Position numbers and translations under genes: made by a program. Shown here piece after piece: positions 25,235-36,699 of a DNA stretch of 64,000 nt. The notes beneath the pieces are model-generated. The model had not been told where the DNA came from and did no database searches. It was given only the letters and a program-made list of their open reading frames with translations. Origin of the DNA: Rhodobacter sp. NTK016B (GTDB taxonomy: Bacteria > Pseudomonadota > Alphaproteobacteria > Rhodobacterales > Rhodobacteraceae); contig NZ_JAFKOK010000005.1 of assembly GCF_017303295.1 (NCBI RefSeq), forward strand, positions 206,196-270,195, read 5' to 3'. Within the stretch, counting starts at the first letter, position 1, and every line of letters begins with the position of its first letter.

Positions 25235-26221
25235 ATGATCGCCTTCATCATCCGACGTCTGCTGCAATCCATCATCGTCATGGTGGCGGTTGCGGCGGTC
25301 TCATTCACCCTGTTTCGCTTCGTCGGCGACCCGGTCAACTCGATGGTCGGGCAGGAAGCCTCGATCGCGGATCGTCAGGCGCTTCGCGACAGCCTTGGGC
25401 TGAACGATCCGATCCTTCTGCAATTCGCCCGTTTCATGGGCAATGCCGCGCAGGGCGAGTTCGGGATTTCCTATCGCCTGCAGATGCCGGTGACCGAGCT
25501 GATCCTGCAGCGCCTGCCTGCGACGATCGAACTGGCGCTGGTCTCGGGCTTTCTGGCCTTTGTCGTCGGGCTGTCGCTGGGGGTCTATACCGCGCTCAGG
25601 CGACGGGGCGTGATGTCGAATATCATCATGACCGGCTCGCTGATCGGCGTGTCGCTGCCTACCTTCCTGATCGGCGTCCTGCTGATCTGGGTTTTTGCCG
25701 TCGAGCTGCGCTGGCTGCCCTCGAACGGGCGGGGCGAGGTCGTGGCGCTGGGTGACTGGTGGTCGACCGGGCTGCTCACGCATTCCGGGCGGCTGGCGCT
25801 GATCCTGCCGGCGATCACGCTGGGTCTGTACCAGATGACGCTGATCATGCGGCTGGTGCGTGCCGAGATGCTGGAAGTCCTGCGCACCGATTATATCAAG
25901 TTTGCCCGCGCCCGTGGCCTGTCGGCCCGCGCGATCAATTTCGGCCATGCGCTGAAGAACACGCTGGTGCCGGTGATCACCATTACCGGCTTGCAGCTGG
26001 GTTCGATCATCGCCTTCGCCATCATCACCGAGACGGTGTTCAACTGGCCCGGCGTCGGCGCGCTGTTCATCAACTCGGTCCGCTTCGTCGATGTGCCGGT
26101 GATGGCCGCGTATCTGATGATGATCGCGCTGGTCTTCGTCGTGATCAACCTGATCGTCGATCTGCTTTATTACGCGGTCGATCCGCGCCTGCGCGTGGAT
26201 CGCGCCGGCAAAGCCCATTGA
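25235..26221 (+). CDS. ABC transporter permease, DppB-like
   Basis: Inner-membrane permease of 328 residues. It starts with the B-type helix MIAFIIRRLLQSIIVMVAVAAVSFTLFRFVGDPVN and has six hydrophobic segments. The coupling-helix segment RAEMLEVLRTDYIKFARARGLSARAINFGHALKNTLVPVITITGLQ is canonical for dipeptide/oligopeptide importers. It pairs with the C-type permease that starts 14 nt downstream. Confidence 0.92.
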   Translation: MIAFIIRRLLQSIIVMVAVAAVSFTLFRFVGDPVNSMVGQEASIADRQALRDSLGLNDPILLQFARFMGNAAQGEFGISYRLQMPVTELILQRLPATIELALVSGFLAFVVGLSLGVYTALRRRGVMSNIIMTGSLIGVSLPTFLIGVLLIWVFAVELRWLPSNGRGEVVALGDWWSTGLLTHSGRLALILPAITLGLYQMTLIMRLVRAEMLEVLRTDYIKFARARGLSARAINFGHALKNTLVPVITITGLQLGSIIAFAIITETVFNWPGVGALFINSVRFVDVPVMAAYLMMIALVFVVINLIVDLLYYAVDPRLRVDRAGKAH

Positions 26222-26234
26222 CGGGAGCCACGCC

Positions 26235-27188
26235 ATGACCCCTGAGAGCAAAACCCCCGTTCCGTCCAAGCCCCCCGGTCGCCTGTACCGCGCCTGGGAC
26301 AGCGATCTGGCCTATGCCTTTCGTACCTCGCCGGTGGCCGTTGTCGCGACGCTCGTCGCGCTGGTGATCATTTTCTGCGCCGTCTTAGCGCCGTGGCTGG
26401 CGCCGATGAACCCCTATAACCCCGCCGGGCTGAACCTGATGAACGGTTTCACCCCGCCGATGGAGCCCAACGCCTTTACCGGCGAAACCTTCGTGATGGG
26501 CGCCGACAATCAGGGCCGCGACATGTTGTCGACCATCATGTATGGCACCCGGACCTCGCTGTTTGTGGGCGCGATGGCTGTCGTGTTCGCCATGGTGCTG
26601 GGCATTTCCATCGGGCTGTTCGCGGGCTGGCGCGGCGGCTGGGTCGACAGCGCGCTGATGCGCGTCGCGGATGTGCAGCTGGCCTTCCCGGCGATCCTGA
26701 TCGCGCTGCTGATCTTCGGCATCGCGCGCGGCTTCATCCCCGACAACCTGCGCGACCAGATGGCGATCTGGGTGCTGATCGTCGCCATCGGCCTGTCGGA
26801 CTGGGTGCAGTTCGCCCGCGTCGTTCGCGGCGCCGCGATGGTCGAGAAGAACAAGGAATACGTGCAGGCCGCCCGCGTTATCGGCGCGCATCCGGCCAAG
26901 ATCATGTTCCGCCATATCCTGCCCAACGTGATGGGGCCGGTGCTGGTCATCGCGACGATCTCGCTGGCGCTGGCGATCATTGCCGAGGCGACGCTGTCGT
27001 TCCTTGGCGTGGGCGTGCCGCCGACGCAGCCCAGCCTGGGCACGCTGATCCGCATCGGGCAGTCGTTCCTGATCTCGGGCGAATGGTGGATCCTGCTGTT
27101 CCCCGCCCTCACCCTTCTGGCGCTTGCGCTGTCGGTCAACCTGCTGGGTGACTGGCTGCGCGACGCGCTGAACCCTCGTCTTCGTTAA
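26235..27188 (+). CDS. ABC transporter permease, DppC-like
   Basis: Inner-membrane permease of 317 residues, C-type. A short polar N terminus is followed by a first helix (VVATLVALVIIFCAVLAPWLAP), a periplasmic segment with GADNQGRDMLSTIMYGTRTSL (the conserved G-D-x-GRD motif of DppC/OppC) and the coupling segment EYVQAARVIGAHPAKIMFRHILPN. It is in the same transcript as the preceding permease and 12 nt before the first ATPase gene. Confidence 0.92.
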   Translation: MTPESKTPVPSKPPGRLYRAWDSDLAYAFRTSPVAVVATLVALVIIFCAVLAPWLAPMNPYNPAGLNLMNGFTPPMEPNAFTGETFVMGADNQGRDMLSTIMYGTRTSLFVGAMAVVFAMVLGISIGLFAGWRGGWVDSALMRVADVQLAFPAILIALLIFGIARGFIPDNLRDQMAIWVLIVAIGLSDWVQFARVVRGAAMVEKNKEYVQAARVIGAHPAKIMFRHILPNVMGPVLVIATISLALAIIAEATLSFLGVGVPPTQPSLGTLIRIGQSFLISGEWWILLFPALTLLALALSVNLLGDWLRDALNPRLR

Positions 27189-27200
27189 GGGAGGCCCGCA

Positions 27201-28196
27201 ATGGCAGACCCCCTGCTTTCCGTCCGCGATCTGGTGGTGGAGTTCCCCACCCGCCGCGGCACGCTTCGCGCGCTGGATCGCGTCAGCTTCGACATCATGC
27301 CGGGCGAGGTGCTGGGCATGGTCGGTGAATCCGGCGCCGGGAAATCCATCACCGGCGCCGCCATCATCGGCCTGATCGAGCCGCCCGGCCGCATCGCTGG
27401 CGGCGAGATCCGGCTCAAGGGCGAGCGGATTGACAACCTGCGCCCCTACGCCCTGCGCAAGATCCGGGGCAAGCGGATCGGCATGGTGTTTCAGGACCCG
27501 CTGACCTCGCTCAACCCGCTCTATACCGTCGCCCAGCAGCTGATCGAAACGATCCGCACGCATATCGACTGTTCCGAGGCCGAGGCGCGCAAACGGGCCG
27601 TCGCGCTTCTGGACCGCGTGGGTATCCCCGCCGCCGAAAGACGGATCGACGACTATCCCCACCATTTCTCGGGCGGGATGCGGCAGCGCGTGGTGATCGC
27701 GCTGGCGCTTTGCGCCGAGCCGGAACTGGTGATCGCCGATGAGCCGACAACGGCGCTCGACGTGTCGGTGCAGTCGCAGATCATCGAGGTGCTCAAGGAC
27801 ATCTGCGCCGAACGCGGCGCCGCCGTGATGCTGATCACCCACGATATGGGCGTGATCGCCGAAACCGCCGACCGCGTGGCCGTGCTCTATGCCGGACGCA
27901 TGGCCGAGGTGGGCCCGGTGCGCGAAGTGATCACCGAGGCGTTGCATCCCTATACGCAGGGCCTGATGGGCTCGATTCCGACGCTGACGCAGGAAAGCGA
28001 CCGGCTGGTGCAGATCCCCGGCTCGATGCCCCGTCTCAACGCGATCCCGCAGGGCTGCGCCTTCAATCCGCGCTGCGACCGGGCCTTTGCCCCCTGTTTC
28101 ACCGACCGCCCCGACTTGCTGTCGCCCGAAGCGGGGCGGCAGGTGGCCTGCTGGCTGCATGATCCGGCCAAAGCGCAAGAGGTGCCTCATGGCTGA
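27201..28196 (+). CDS. ABC transporter ATP-binding protein, DppD-like
   Basis: ATPase subunit of 331 residues with Walker A GESGAGKS (around residue 38), signature FSGGMRQR, Walker B LVIADEPTTALD and switch segment LITHDMGV. The C-terminal oligopeptide-transporter extension carries CAFNPRCDRAFAPC, a Cys-rich pattern that binds an iron-sulfur cluster in some characterised members. The stop overlaps the next ATPase start, so both are probably made in equal amounts to form the heterodimer. Confidence 0.93.
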   Translation: MADPLLSVRDLVVEFPTRRGTLRALDRVSFDIMPGEVLGMVGESGAGKSITGAAIIGLIEPPGRIAGGEIRLKGERIDNLRPYALRKIRGKRIGMVFQDPLTSLNPLYTVAQQLIETIRTHIDCSEAEARKRAVALLDRVGIPAAERRIDDYPHHFSGGMRQRVVIALALCAEPELVIADEPTTALDVSVQSQIIEVLKDICAERGAAVMLITHDMGVIAETADRVAVLYAGRMAEVGPVREVITEALHPYTQGLMGSIPTLTQESDRLVQIPGSMPRLNAIPQGCAFNPRCDRAFAPCFTDRPDLLSPEAGRQVACWLHDPAKAQEVPHG

Positions 28197-29178
28197 GCCG
28201 CTGCTGAAGATAGACGGGCTGACGCGCCGGTTCGACGTCTCGAAACCCTGGCTCAACCGGGTGATCGAGCGCGAGGAAAAGCAATTCCTCACCGCCAACG
28301 CGGATGTCAGTTTCGAAATCGCACGGGGCGAGACCTTTGCACTGGTGGGCGAATCCGGGTCGGGCAAGTCGACGATTGCCAAGATGGTGGTGGGCCTGCT
28401 GCCGCCGTCGGCGGGCACGATCACCTTCGACGGACAGAGGATCGACACCAGCGCAGGCATCCCCCGCAGCCTGCGCCGCCGGTTCCAGATGATCTTTCAG
28501 GATCCGTTCGCCAGCCTCAATCCGCGCTGGCGGGTGGGCGAGATCATTGCAGAGCCGATCCGCACCTTTGGCCTGATGAACCCGACCGACGCCCGCAAAG
28601 AGGCCGCGCGGCTGCTCGAAGTCGTCGGTCTGTCGGCGGGGGATGTGAACAAGTTTCCGCATGAATTCTCGGGCGGTCAGCGTCAGCGGATCGCCATCGC
28701 GCGGGCGCTTTCGTCAAAGCCGGAATTCATCGTCTGTGACGAGCCGACCTCGGCGCTGGACGTGTCGGTGCAGGCGCAGATCCTGAATCTGATGCGCGAC
28801 CTGCAGGACGAATTCGGCCTGACCTATCTGCTGATCAGTCACGACCTGTCGGTGGTCCGGCACATGGCGAACCGGATCGGCGTGCTTTATCTGGGGCGGC
28901 TGGTCGAGGTGGCGCAGGGCAAGAAGCTGTTCACCGAGCCGCAGCATCCCTATACGCGCATGCTGCTGGACGCGGTGCCGGATCTGGCGCTGTCGGGGCG
29001 CAGGCGGCGTCCGGTCGAAGGCGAGATCCCCAATCCGATCTCGCCGCCGCCGGGTTGCGCCTTCCATCCGCGCTGCCCGCTGGTCCATGACCGCTGCCGC
29101 CACGAAGTGCCGCAGCCGCAGCCGACACCGATCGGACAGGCGGCGTGCCACGCGCTGGACCGCGTCGATACGGCCTGA
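28189..29178 (+). CDS. ABC transporter ATP-binding protein, DppF-like
   Basis: Second ATPase of the peptide importer, 329 residues, with Walker A GESGSGKS, signature FSGGQRQR, Walker B FIVCDEPTSALD and the C-terminal CAFHPRCPLVHDRC extension. I start it at the ATG at 28189, overlapping the preceding stop by 8 nt, because MAEPLLKIDGLTRRFDV is the normal N terminus. An ATG at 28087 in the same frame would add 34 unrelated residues. It ends the operon and is convergent with a dehydrogenase gene 36 nt away. Confidence 0.92.
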   Translation: MAEPLLKIDGLTRRFDVSKPWLNRVIEREEKQFLTANADVSFEIARGETFALVGESGSGKSTIAKMVVGLLPPSAGTITFDGQRIDTSAGIPRSLRRRFQMIFQDPFASLNPRWRVGEIIAEPIRTFGLMNPTDARKEAARLLEVVGLSAGDVNKFPHEFSGGQRQRIAIARALSSKPEFIVCDEPTSALDVSVQAQILNLMRDLQDEFGLTYLLISHDLSVVRHMANRIGVLYLGRLVEVAQGKKLFTEPQHPYTRMLLDAVPDLALSGRRRRPVEGEIPNPISPPPGCAFHPRCPLVHDRCRHEVPQPQPTPIGQAACHALDRVDTA

Positions 29179-29214
29179 ACCCGGGCCGGAGCCACGTCGG
29201 AGCGGGCCGTCGGC

Positions 29215-30108
29215 TCAATCCGTTTCACGGCTTGTCCGGGCGTCGAAAGCCCGGACAACCGCGATCATGTCTTCGTCTTGCAGCCCCAATTCTTCGGTCT
29301 GGGCGTAAAGCGTGGTGCAGGCCGTCATCAGCGGATGCGCGGTGCCCGCCGCCTGCGCGGCTTCTACCACCAGACGGCTGTTCTTGAGCACATCCGAAAT
29401 CGCCGCCTGCCGCGAAAAATCATCGCGCAGAAGCTTGTCCAGCTTCACGCGCGAGACGTCGCTGGCCATCGGCCCGGCGTTCAGGATCTCGACGAAGCGT
29501 GCCATATCCAGCCCATGCTGCGCCGCGAAATGCGCCGATTCAGCAAGGCCGGTCACCATGGTGATCAGGAACACGTTGACCGCGAGCTTCATTTGCAACG
29601 CGCCGGGAACCTTGCCGCAGAGGAAGATCTGTTTGCACACAGGGGCGAGCAGCGCCTCAAGCCCGTCCAGATCGCCCGGATCACCGGCCAGCATTCCCAC
29701 AAGCTGTCCCGCTTCCGCCGGCGCGCGCGAGCCGGAAACAGGCGCTTCGACATAGCGGCCCCCGGCGGCGCGGATATCCTCGGCCAGCGCTTTGGAATAC
29801 GCCGCGGCGGTCGTCCCCATCGACACGATCCGCCGTCCCGCAACGCGATGGGCGAAGGCTTCGGTGCTGCGGCCCAGTACCGCATCGGTGGCGACATCAT
29901 TTTCCAGCATCAGCAACACCGTCTCGCAGCGGGCGAACACGGCGTCGATATCGGGCGCGACCTCGGCCCCGGCTTGGGCGAGAGGGGTGCTGCGTTCAGG
30001 GGTCCGGTTCCAGACCGTCAGTGGCGTGCCAGCGCGGACGAGGTTCAGCGCCATCGGCGCGCCCATCGTGCCAAGGCCGATGAAGCCGGTGGATGCGGTG
30101 GTTGGCAT
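29215..30108 (-). CDS. NAD(P)-dependent beta-hydroxyacid dehydrogenase
   Basis: 297-residue member of the 3-hydroxyisobutyrate / tartronate semialdehyde reductase family. The N-terminal Rossmann motif is GFIGLGTMGAPMALNLVRAG, the substrate-binding segment is APVSGSRAPAEAGQL, and the catalytic Lys lies in GALQMKLAVN. The ATG at 30108 follows AAGGAGGG; the frame stays open to 30261 without family-like sequence, across what is the thiC promoter on the other strand. Its substrate could be 3-hydroxyisobutyrate, 2-hydroxy-3-oxopropionate or a related hydroxyacid. It is monocistronic and divergent from the thiamine operon. Confidence 0.85.
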   Translation of the reverse strand: MPTTASTGFIGLGTMGAPMALNLVRAGTPLTVWNRTPERSTPLAQAGAEVAPDIDAVFARCETVLLMLENDVATDAVLGRSTEAFAHRVAGRRIVSMGTTAAAYSKALAEDIRAAGGRYVEAPVSGSRAPAEAGQLVGMLAGDPGDLDGLEALLAPVCKQIFLCGKVPGALQMKLAVNVFLITMVTGLAESAHFAAQHGLDMARFVEILNAGPMASDVSRVKLDKLLRDDFSRQAAISDVLKNSRLVVEAAQAAGTAHPLMTACTTLYAQTEELGLQDEDMIAVVRAFDARTSRETD

Positions 30109-30224
30109 GGGCGAGCCCTCCTTGTCTGTCGCGCAGGTTAGGGGGGCGTTCATGTTAGGAAAAACGAATTTATGGAAAGTCACGCTTTCGAATTTCCGGT
30201 AAATGGATGGCCGCCAGCGACGCA

Positions 30225-30253
30225 TTGACAAGGCGCGTCCCGCTCGGCAGGTT
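30225..30253 (+). promoter_or_regulatory. Predicted promoter of thiCME
   Basis: A perfect -35 box TTGACA (30225-30230), a 17-nt spacer and a weak -10 CAGGTT (30248-30253). Transcription would start near 30260, at the 5' edge of the TPP riboswitch, which supports the call. Confidence 0.55.
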
Positions 30254-30261
30254 GGCCGCAC

Positions 30262-33086
<2,825 letters not shown>

Positions 33087-33090
<4 letters not shown>

Positions 33091-33725
33091 AGCCGTCTTT
33101 CGACCTGTCGCTGTACCTCGTGCTCGATCCCGGCCTTTGCGCCGGGATCGGGATGGTGGAAACCGCGCGCCGGGCGGTCGCGGGCGGCGCGACGATGGTC
33201 CAGCTGCGCGACAAGACGGGCGGCACGGCGGCAATGATCGAAACCGGCCGAGCCCTGAAACGCGCGCTTGCGGGAAGCGGGGCGCGGCTGATCGTCAACG
33301 ACGATGTCGAGGCTGCGGTCGCGATCGGCGCGGATGGCCTGCATATCGGGCAGGGCGATATGGCCGTGGCCGAGGCCCGCGCGCGGATCGGGAAGGCGAT
33401 GCTTCTGGGCCTGTCGGTGGAAAGCCCCGCGCTGGCTGCGGCGGTCGATCCGCATCTGATCGATTACATCGGCGCCGGGCCGGTCTTTGCCACGCCCACC
33501 AAACAGGACCACAAGCGCCCGGTCGGCTTTGACGGATTGGCGGCGCAGGTCGCGGCCAGCCCGGTCCCGGCGGTCGCCATCGGCGGGATGAAACGCCAAC
33601 ATATCGCACAGGCCTTCGCCGCCGGTGCGCGGGGCATCGCGGTGGTGTCGGCGATCTGCGGCCAGCCCGATCCGCAAACCGCGGCGCAGGCGATGCGCGA
33701 GGAGATCGACGCTTTATCCCGCTGA
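33087..33725 (+). CDS. thiE: Thiamine-phosphate synthase
   Basis: TIM-barrel enzyme of 212 residues joining hydroxymethylpyrimidine diphosphate and thiazole phosphate to thiamine phosphate. Motifs include MVQLRDKTGG, RLIVNDDVEAAVAIGADGLHIGQGD and GAGPVFATPTKQDHKRPVG. The ATG overlaps the thiM stop (ATGA). The 3' end overlaps the convergent thiD by 12 nt, so the two thiamine operons run into each other. Confidence 0.95.
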
Positions 33726-34523
33726 CCGCCAGAGCGCGTGGAAATGATGCACCGGCCCATGGCCTCGGCCGACATCGAGCGCGTCGCTGGCCGCAAGCGC
33801 GCCGCTCAGATAGGCCTTGGCCTGCGCAACCGCCTCGGGCACCGCCATCCGGGGAAGCAGCGCGGCAAGGGCTGAAGACAGCGTGCAGCCGGTGCCGTGG
33901 TCGTTGGTCGTGGCGATGCGTGGCGCGGGAAAAGCGGTGACGCCACTGGGCCCGGCCAGCAGGTCGGTGCTGTCGGCGCTCTCGGTCAGATGACCGCCCT
34001 TCAGCAGCACCCAGTCCGCCCCCAGCGCCTGCAGCGCGGGCAGGGCCGCGCGCATTGACCCGGTATCCCAATCGTCGGGGCGGCCCAGCAGCACGGCGGC
34101 CTCGGGCAGGTTCGGCGTGATGATTGTGGATAATGGCGCCAGCAGGTCGCGCACTGCGGCGACCGCCTCGGGCGCCAGCAGGGCATGGCCGCTTTTCGCC
34201 ACCATCACCGGGTCGAGCACCACATTGCGCGCACTATGGTGCCGCAGCCGGTCCGCCACGGCCTCGGCAATCGCGGCATTCGCGATCATGCCGATCTTGA
34301 CCGCGTCGATCCGCACATCGTCGAAGACCGCATCGATCTGATCCACGACGAAGGCGGGTTCAAGCGCCACGAAGGACCGCACCCCTTGGGTATTCTGCGC
34401 GACCACGGCGGTGATCGCCGAACAGGCATAGCCGCCAAGCGCCGAGATCGCCTTGATATCGGCCTGAATCCCGGCCCCGCCCGACGGATCGGTGCCCGCG
34501 ATGCTGAGGATATTGGCGATCAT
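33714..34523 (-). CDS. thiD: Hydroxymethylpyrimidine/phosphomethylpyrimidine kinase
   Basis: 269-residue ribokinase-fold enzyme making hydroxymethylpyrimidine diphosphate in two phosphorylations. It starts IANILSIAGTDPSGGAGIQADIKAISALGGYA and ends with the catalytic segment NDHGTGCTLSSALAALLP, both diagnostic of ThiD. The ATG lies 4 nt inside the Nudix gene, so translation is coupled to it. Transcription would start at the minus-strand promoter at 35133-35160 and pass through a second TPP riboswitch. Confidence 0.95.
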   Translation of the reverse strand: MIANILSIAGTDPSGGAGIQADIKAISALGGYACSAITAVVAQNTQGVRSFVALEPAFVVDQIDAVFDDVRIDAVKIGMIANAAIAEAVADRLRHHSARNVVLDPVMVAKSGHALLAPEAVAAVRDLLAPLSTIITPNLPEAAVLLGRPDDWDTGSMRAALPALQALGADWVLLKGGHLTESADSTDLLAGPSGVTAFPAPRIATTNDHGTGCTLSSALAALLPRMAVPEAVAQAKAYLSGALAASDALDVGRGHGPVHHFHALWRSAG

Positions 34524-34969
34524 GCCCCGCCCTCCGCCAGCAGCGCGGCGGCTTGCGCGGCGACATCGGCCACGTCTCGGCTGAGCGGCAGGCCCGAGTT
34601 CGGAAGCCCCGCCAGATCGACCCAGCGCGCCTCGAGCGCGTCATCGCCCGCGACCGGCTCGCCCCCGGTCCATTCGCACAAAACGGCGATCAGGATGAAA
34701 TGGCGCCGTAGCATCCCGGCCGCGTCCCGGTCGAACGCATCGAGCGCGGTGAAGACCTGCAGCGCCTTGGCGGTGACGCCGGTTTCTTCGTGCAATTCGC
34801 GCAGGGCGGCGGTTTGAAGCGTCTCGCCTTTGTCGATCTTGCCGCCGGGAAAGCCCCACAGGCCCGCATCGGGCGGATTGGCGCGGCGCACCAGCAAAAT
34901 GTCATCCCCCCGGATGACGACGGCCAGCACGGCGGGGATCGGGTGGTCGGGTGTCTGTGGGTTTGGCAT
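34520..34969 (-). CDS. Nudix hydrolase in the thiamine regulon
   Basis: 149-residue Nudix enzyme. The Nudix box GGKIDKGETLQTAALRELHEETG matches the family pattern GX5EX7REUXEEXGU, inside a typical fold opening VLAVVIRGDDILLVRRANPPDAGLWGFPGGK. I use the ATG at 34969; the frame stays open to 35035 but through the riboswitch region. It is the first gene after a minus-strand TPP riboswitch and overlaps thiD by 4 nt. A thiamine-related role is therefore likely: hydrolysis of damaged thiamine diphosphates (oxo/oxythiamine forms, described for some Nudix proteins) or of a pyrimidine diphosphate intermediate. The enzyme's actual substrate is inferred only from context. Confidence 0.85.
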   Translation of the reverse strand: MPNPQTPDHPIPAVLAVVIRGDDILLVRRANPPDAGLWGFPGGKIDKGETLQTAALRELHEETGVTAKALQVFTALDAFDRDAAGMLRRHFILIAVLCEWTGGEPVAGDDALEARWVDLAGLPNSGLPLSRDVADVAAQAAALLAEGGA

Positions 34970-34972
34970 GGC

Positions 34973-34991
34973 GGCCTCGGGCAATGAGGCC
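34973..34991 (-). promoter_or_regulatory. RBS-sequestering hairpin before the Nudix gene
   Basis: On the minus strand GGCCTC (34991-34986) pairs perfectly with GAGGCC (34978-34973) around a 7-nt loop. The second arm contains GAGG, the only good ribosome-binding sequence for the ATG at 34969. It lies about 30 nt after the aptamer, as expected for a translational TPP riboswitch. Confidence 0.65.
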
Positions 34992-35020
34992 GGCAAGGGC
35001 AAGAAAGCGCTGCGGTCCTG

Positions 35021-35125
35021 TCCCTTCGCCGGCATGATCCGGATCAGGTTCTAAGGGTCACTGCGCTGCGCGGTCGTGGTGTCCGGCCAGCAATATCTCA
35101 GCCCCTTGTCGGGACCCCCCTCGGT
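35021..35125 (-). ncRNA. TPP riboswitch upstream of Nudix-thiD
   Basis: Read on the minus strand it shows the same landmarks as the thiC element: a G-run at the 5' side, GGGGCTGAGATATTGC, GCAGTGACCC, GAACCTGATCCGGATCATGCCGGC and a closing GAAGGGAC. It lies downstream of the LysR gene and upstream of the Nudix-thiD pair, about 50 nt from the Nudix ATG. Confidence 0.95.
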
Positions 35126-35132
35126 GTGTCTC

Positions 35133-35160
35133 ATCCTACCAAGATACGCTGCGGGTTCAA
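35133..35160 (-). promoter_or_regulatory. Predicted promoter of the Nudix-thiD operon
   Basis: On the minus strand, TTGAAC (35160-35155), a 16-nt spacer and TAGGAT (35138-35133). Transcription would begin near 35126, at the 5' edge of the riboswitch. The -35 box overlaps the stop codon of the upstream LysR gene. Confidence 0.65.
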
Positions 35161-36047
35161 CAGGTCTCGCGCGGCGCCGCACCGGGGGCGACATGCGTCA
35201 GCGTTTCGGCGCGCAGGGTATCGGCCAGCCTTTCGGCTATGCGCGAAAGGTCCGGAGCGCGCAGCAGCCGCACCTCGATATTTGGCAGGGCGGGCAAGTT
35301 GGGGTGATCGGTCAGCGCCACGATATCCTCGGGCTTGCCGTGATCGGTGCGGACCGCAATCCCCAGCCCCGAGCGCAGCGCCCCCCAGATCGCGGGCAGG
35401 CTGGGCGTGGTCAGCGCCGCGCGCCATCGGATCCGGCTTTGATCCAGCGCGGCGAGGGTCGCCTGCCGGAACAGGCAGGGATGGTCGAACAGCACAAGCG
35501 GGAGTGGCTGGGGCCAAGACCGCCCGGCCCGGTCGCGGTGGGCGAACCAGCGCATCGGCAATTCGCAGAGCGTTTCGCCCTCGGCGGCGCTGCCGGGACG
35601 GAAAAAGGCAATCGCCGCATCGAGGCGCCCGGCGCGGACCTCGTCGGCAAGCCGGTGGTTGTCGCCCGCGCGGATGTCGACATGAACGTCGTCATTCTCG
35701 CGCGTGAACTGCGTCAGCGTCGCGGGCATGACGTCGTCGAAGAAATCCTGCGGCAGGCCAAGACGGACCGTTGCCGCCGGGCTTGCGGCACCCAATTGCT
35801 GCGCTGCCTCGTCATTCAGGGCGATGATTCGGCGCGCATAGGCAATCAGCGCTTCGCCCGCCTCGGTCGGAACAAGCCCGCGTCCCTTGCGCAGGAACAG
35901 CGGCGCGCCGGCCTGATGTTCCAGCTTTTTCAGCTGCATGCTGACCGCCGATTGCGACCGCCCAAGCTGCACCGCCGCGCGCGCAAAGCTGCCCAGATCG
36001 GTCCCGACCACGATCGTGCGCAGGGCGTCCATGTCAAAGCTCGGCAT
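35157..36047 (-). CDS. LysR family transcriptional regulator
   Basis: 296-residue LysR-type regulator. The N-terminal helix-turn-helix is visible as GSFARAAVQLGRSQSAVSMQLKKLEHQAGAPLFLRKGRGLVPTEAG (about residues 19-64). It is followed by a periplasmic-binding-like effector domain beginning at ATVRLGLPQDFFDD near residue 90. The target is unknown. It is not divergently paired with an obvious structural gene: the YigZ-like gene lies 127 nt upstream on the same strand, and the thiamine promoter begins at its stop codon. Confidence 0.9.
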   Translation of the reverse strand: MPSFDMDALRTIVVGTDLGSFARAAVQLGRSQSAVSMQLKKLEHQAGAPLFLRKGRGLVPTEAGEALIAYARRIIALNDEAAQQLGAASPAATVRLGLPQDFFDDVMPATLTQFTRENDDVHVDIRAGDNHRLADEVRAGRLDAAIAFFRPGSAAEGETLCELPMRWFAHRDRAGRSWPQPLPLVLFDHPCLFRQATLAALDQSRIRWRAALTTPSLPAIWGALRSGLGIAVRTDHGKPEDIVALTDHPNLPALPNIEVRLLRAPDLSRIAERLADTLRAETLTHVAPGAAPRETC

Positions 36048-36174
36048 TGTTTGCGATCCTGTGAAGTCTTGGGTGGCTCGTATTCGGGATGCGAAAGTCT
36101 TATCCCGCGCGTGCTGGCAGGCAAGGGGATGCGGGCCGCGTCCCCGGTCCGTCAGCGTTTCCTAATGGGGGTCT

Positions 36175-36531
36175 TCAGGACGACCGCAGATCGTCGAGAT
36201 ACATCCGCACCGCGTCCTGAACGTGGCGGAATCGGTCGCCGCCCAGATGCTTGCCGCCGAACCAGCGCGTCACGACGATGATGTGATCACGCAGCTCTTC
36301 GCGTTCGAGCATCCGCAGGATCACCATGCCCGCCCCGGCTTCACCATCGTCGTTCTTGATCGGTGCCTCATCGGTCAGAAGCGCCCATGTGTTGTGCGTG
36401 GCCTTGGCGAATTTCTTCTTGCGGCACAGCGTCTTGATGAAGGTTTTCGCCTCGTCCTCGGACGCGCAGGGGCCGCCGGAAACGGCGTATTTCGACCCTC
36501 GGTCCGAGATCACGTTGTCCAGAATGCGCAT
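36175..36531 (-). CDS. YigZ/IMPACT family protein (N-terminal domain only)
   Basis: 118-residue protein corresponding to the IMPACT/UPF0029 N-terminal domain. Recognisable are SKYAVSGGPCASEDEAKTFIKTLCRKKKFAKATHNTWAL, the family segment DDGEAGAGMVILRMLE and VVTRWFGGKHLGGDRFRHVQ. YigZ proteins normally have about 200 residues with an extra C-terminal domain, so this is a short version. The family is linked to translation control in eukaryotes but its bacterial role is unclear. The gene stands alone with its start at 36531. Confidence 0.82.
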   Translation of the reverse strand: MRILDNVISDRGSKYAVSGGPCASEDEAKTFIKTLCRKKKFAKATHNTWALLTDEAPIKNDDGEAGAGMVILRMLEREELRDHIIVVTRWFGGKHLGGDRFRHVQDAVRMYLDDLRSS

Positions 36532-36625
36532 GAAGCAGGCTTACCGCCCGGACCGGGCCGGGGCAAGAAGCGCGGCCCATGCGGGGCCGGGCGGGTGCTG
36601 TCGAAACCGCGTCGCGGAAAAGTTG

Positions 36626-36699
36626 TTGACAGAGTCATGTTTTGTCGGAATCAATAGTACAATAACGTAAGTGAAGTTTCCTGATGCTACGGGAGGAGT
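36626..36699 (+). promoter_or_regulatory. Candidate promoter and RBS of the 14-gene catabolic cluster
   Basis: A perfect -35 TTGACA (36626-36631) with a poor -10 such as ATCAAT (36650-36655, spacer 18). The -35 overlaps a small inverted repeat TGAC-AGA-GTCA (36628-36638) that could be an operator. A strong ribosome site GGGAGGAG lies at about 36691-36698. The AT-rich stretch 36635-36690 contrasts with its surroundings. Confidence 0.45.
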
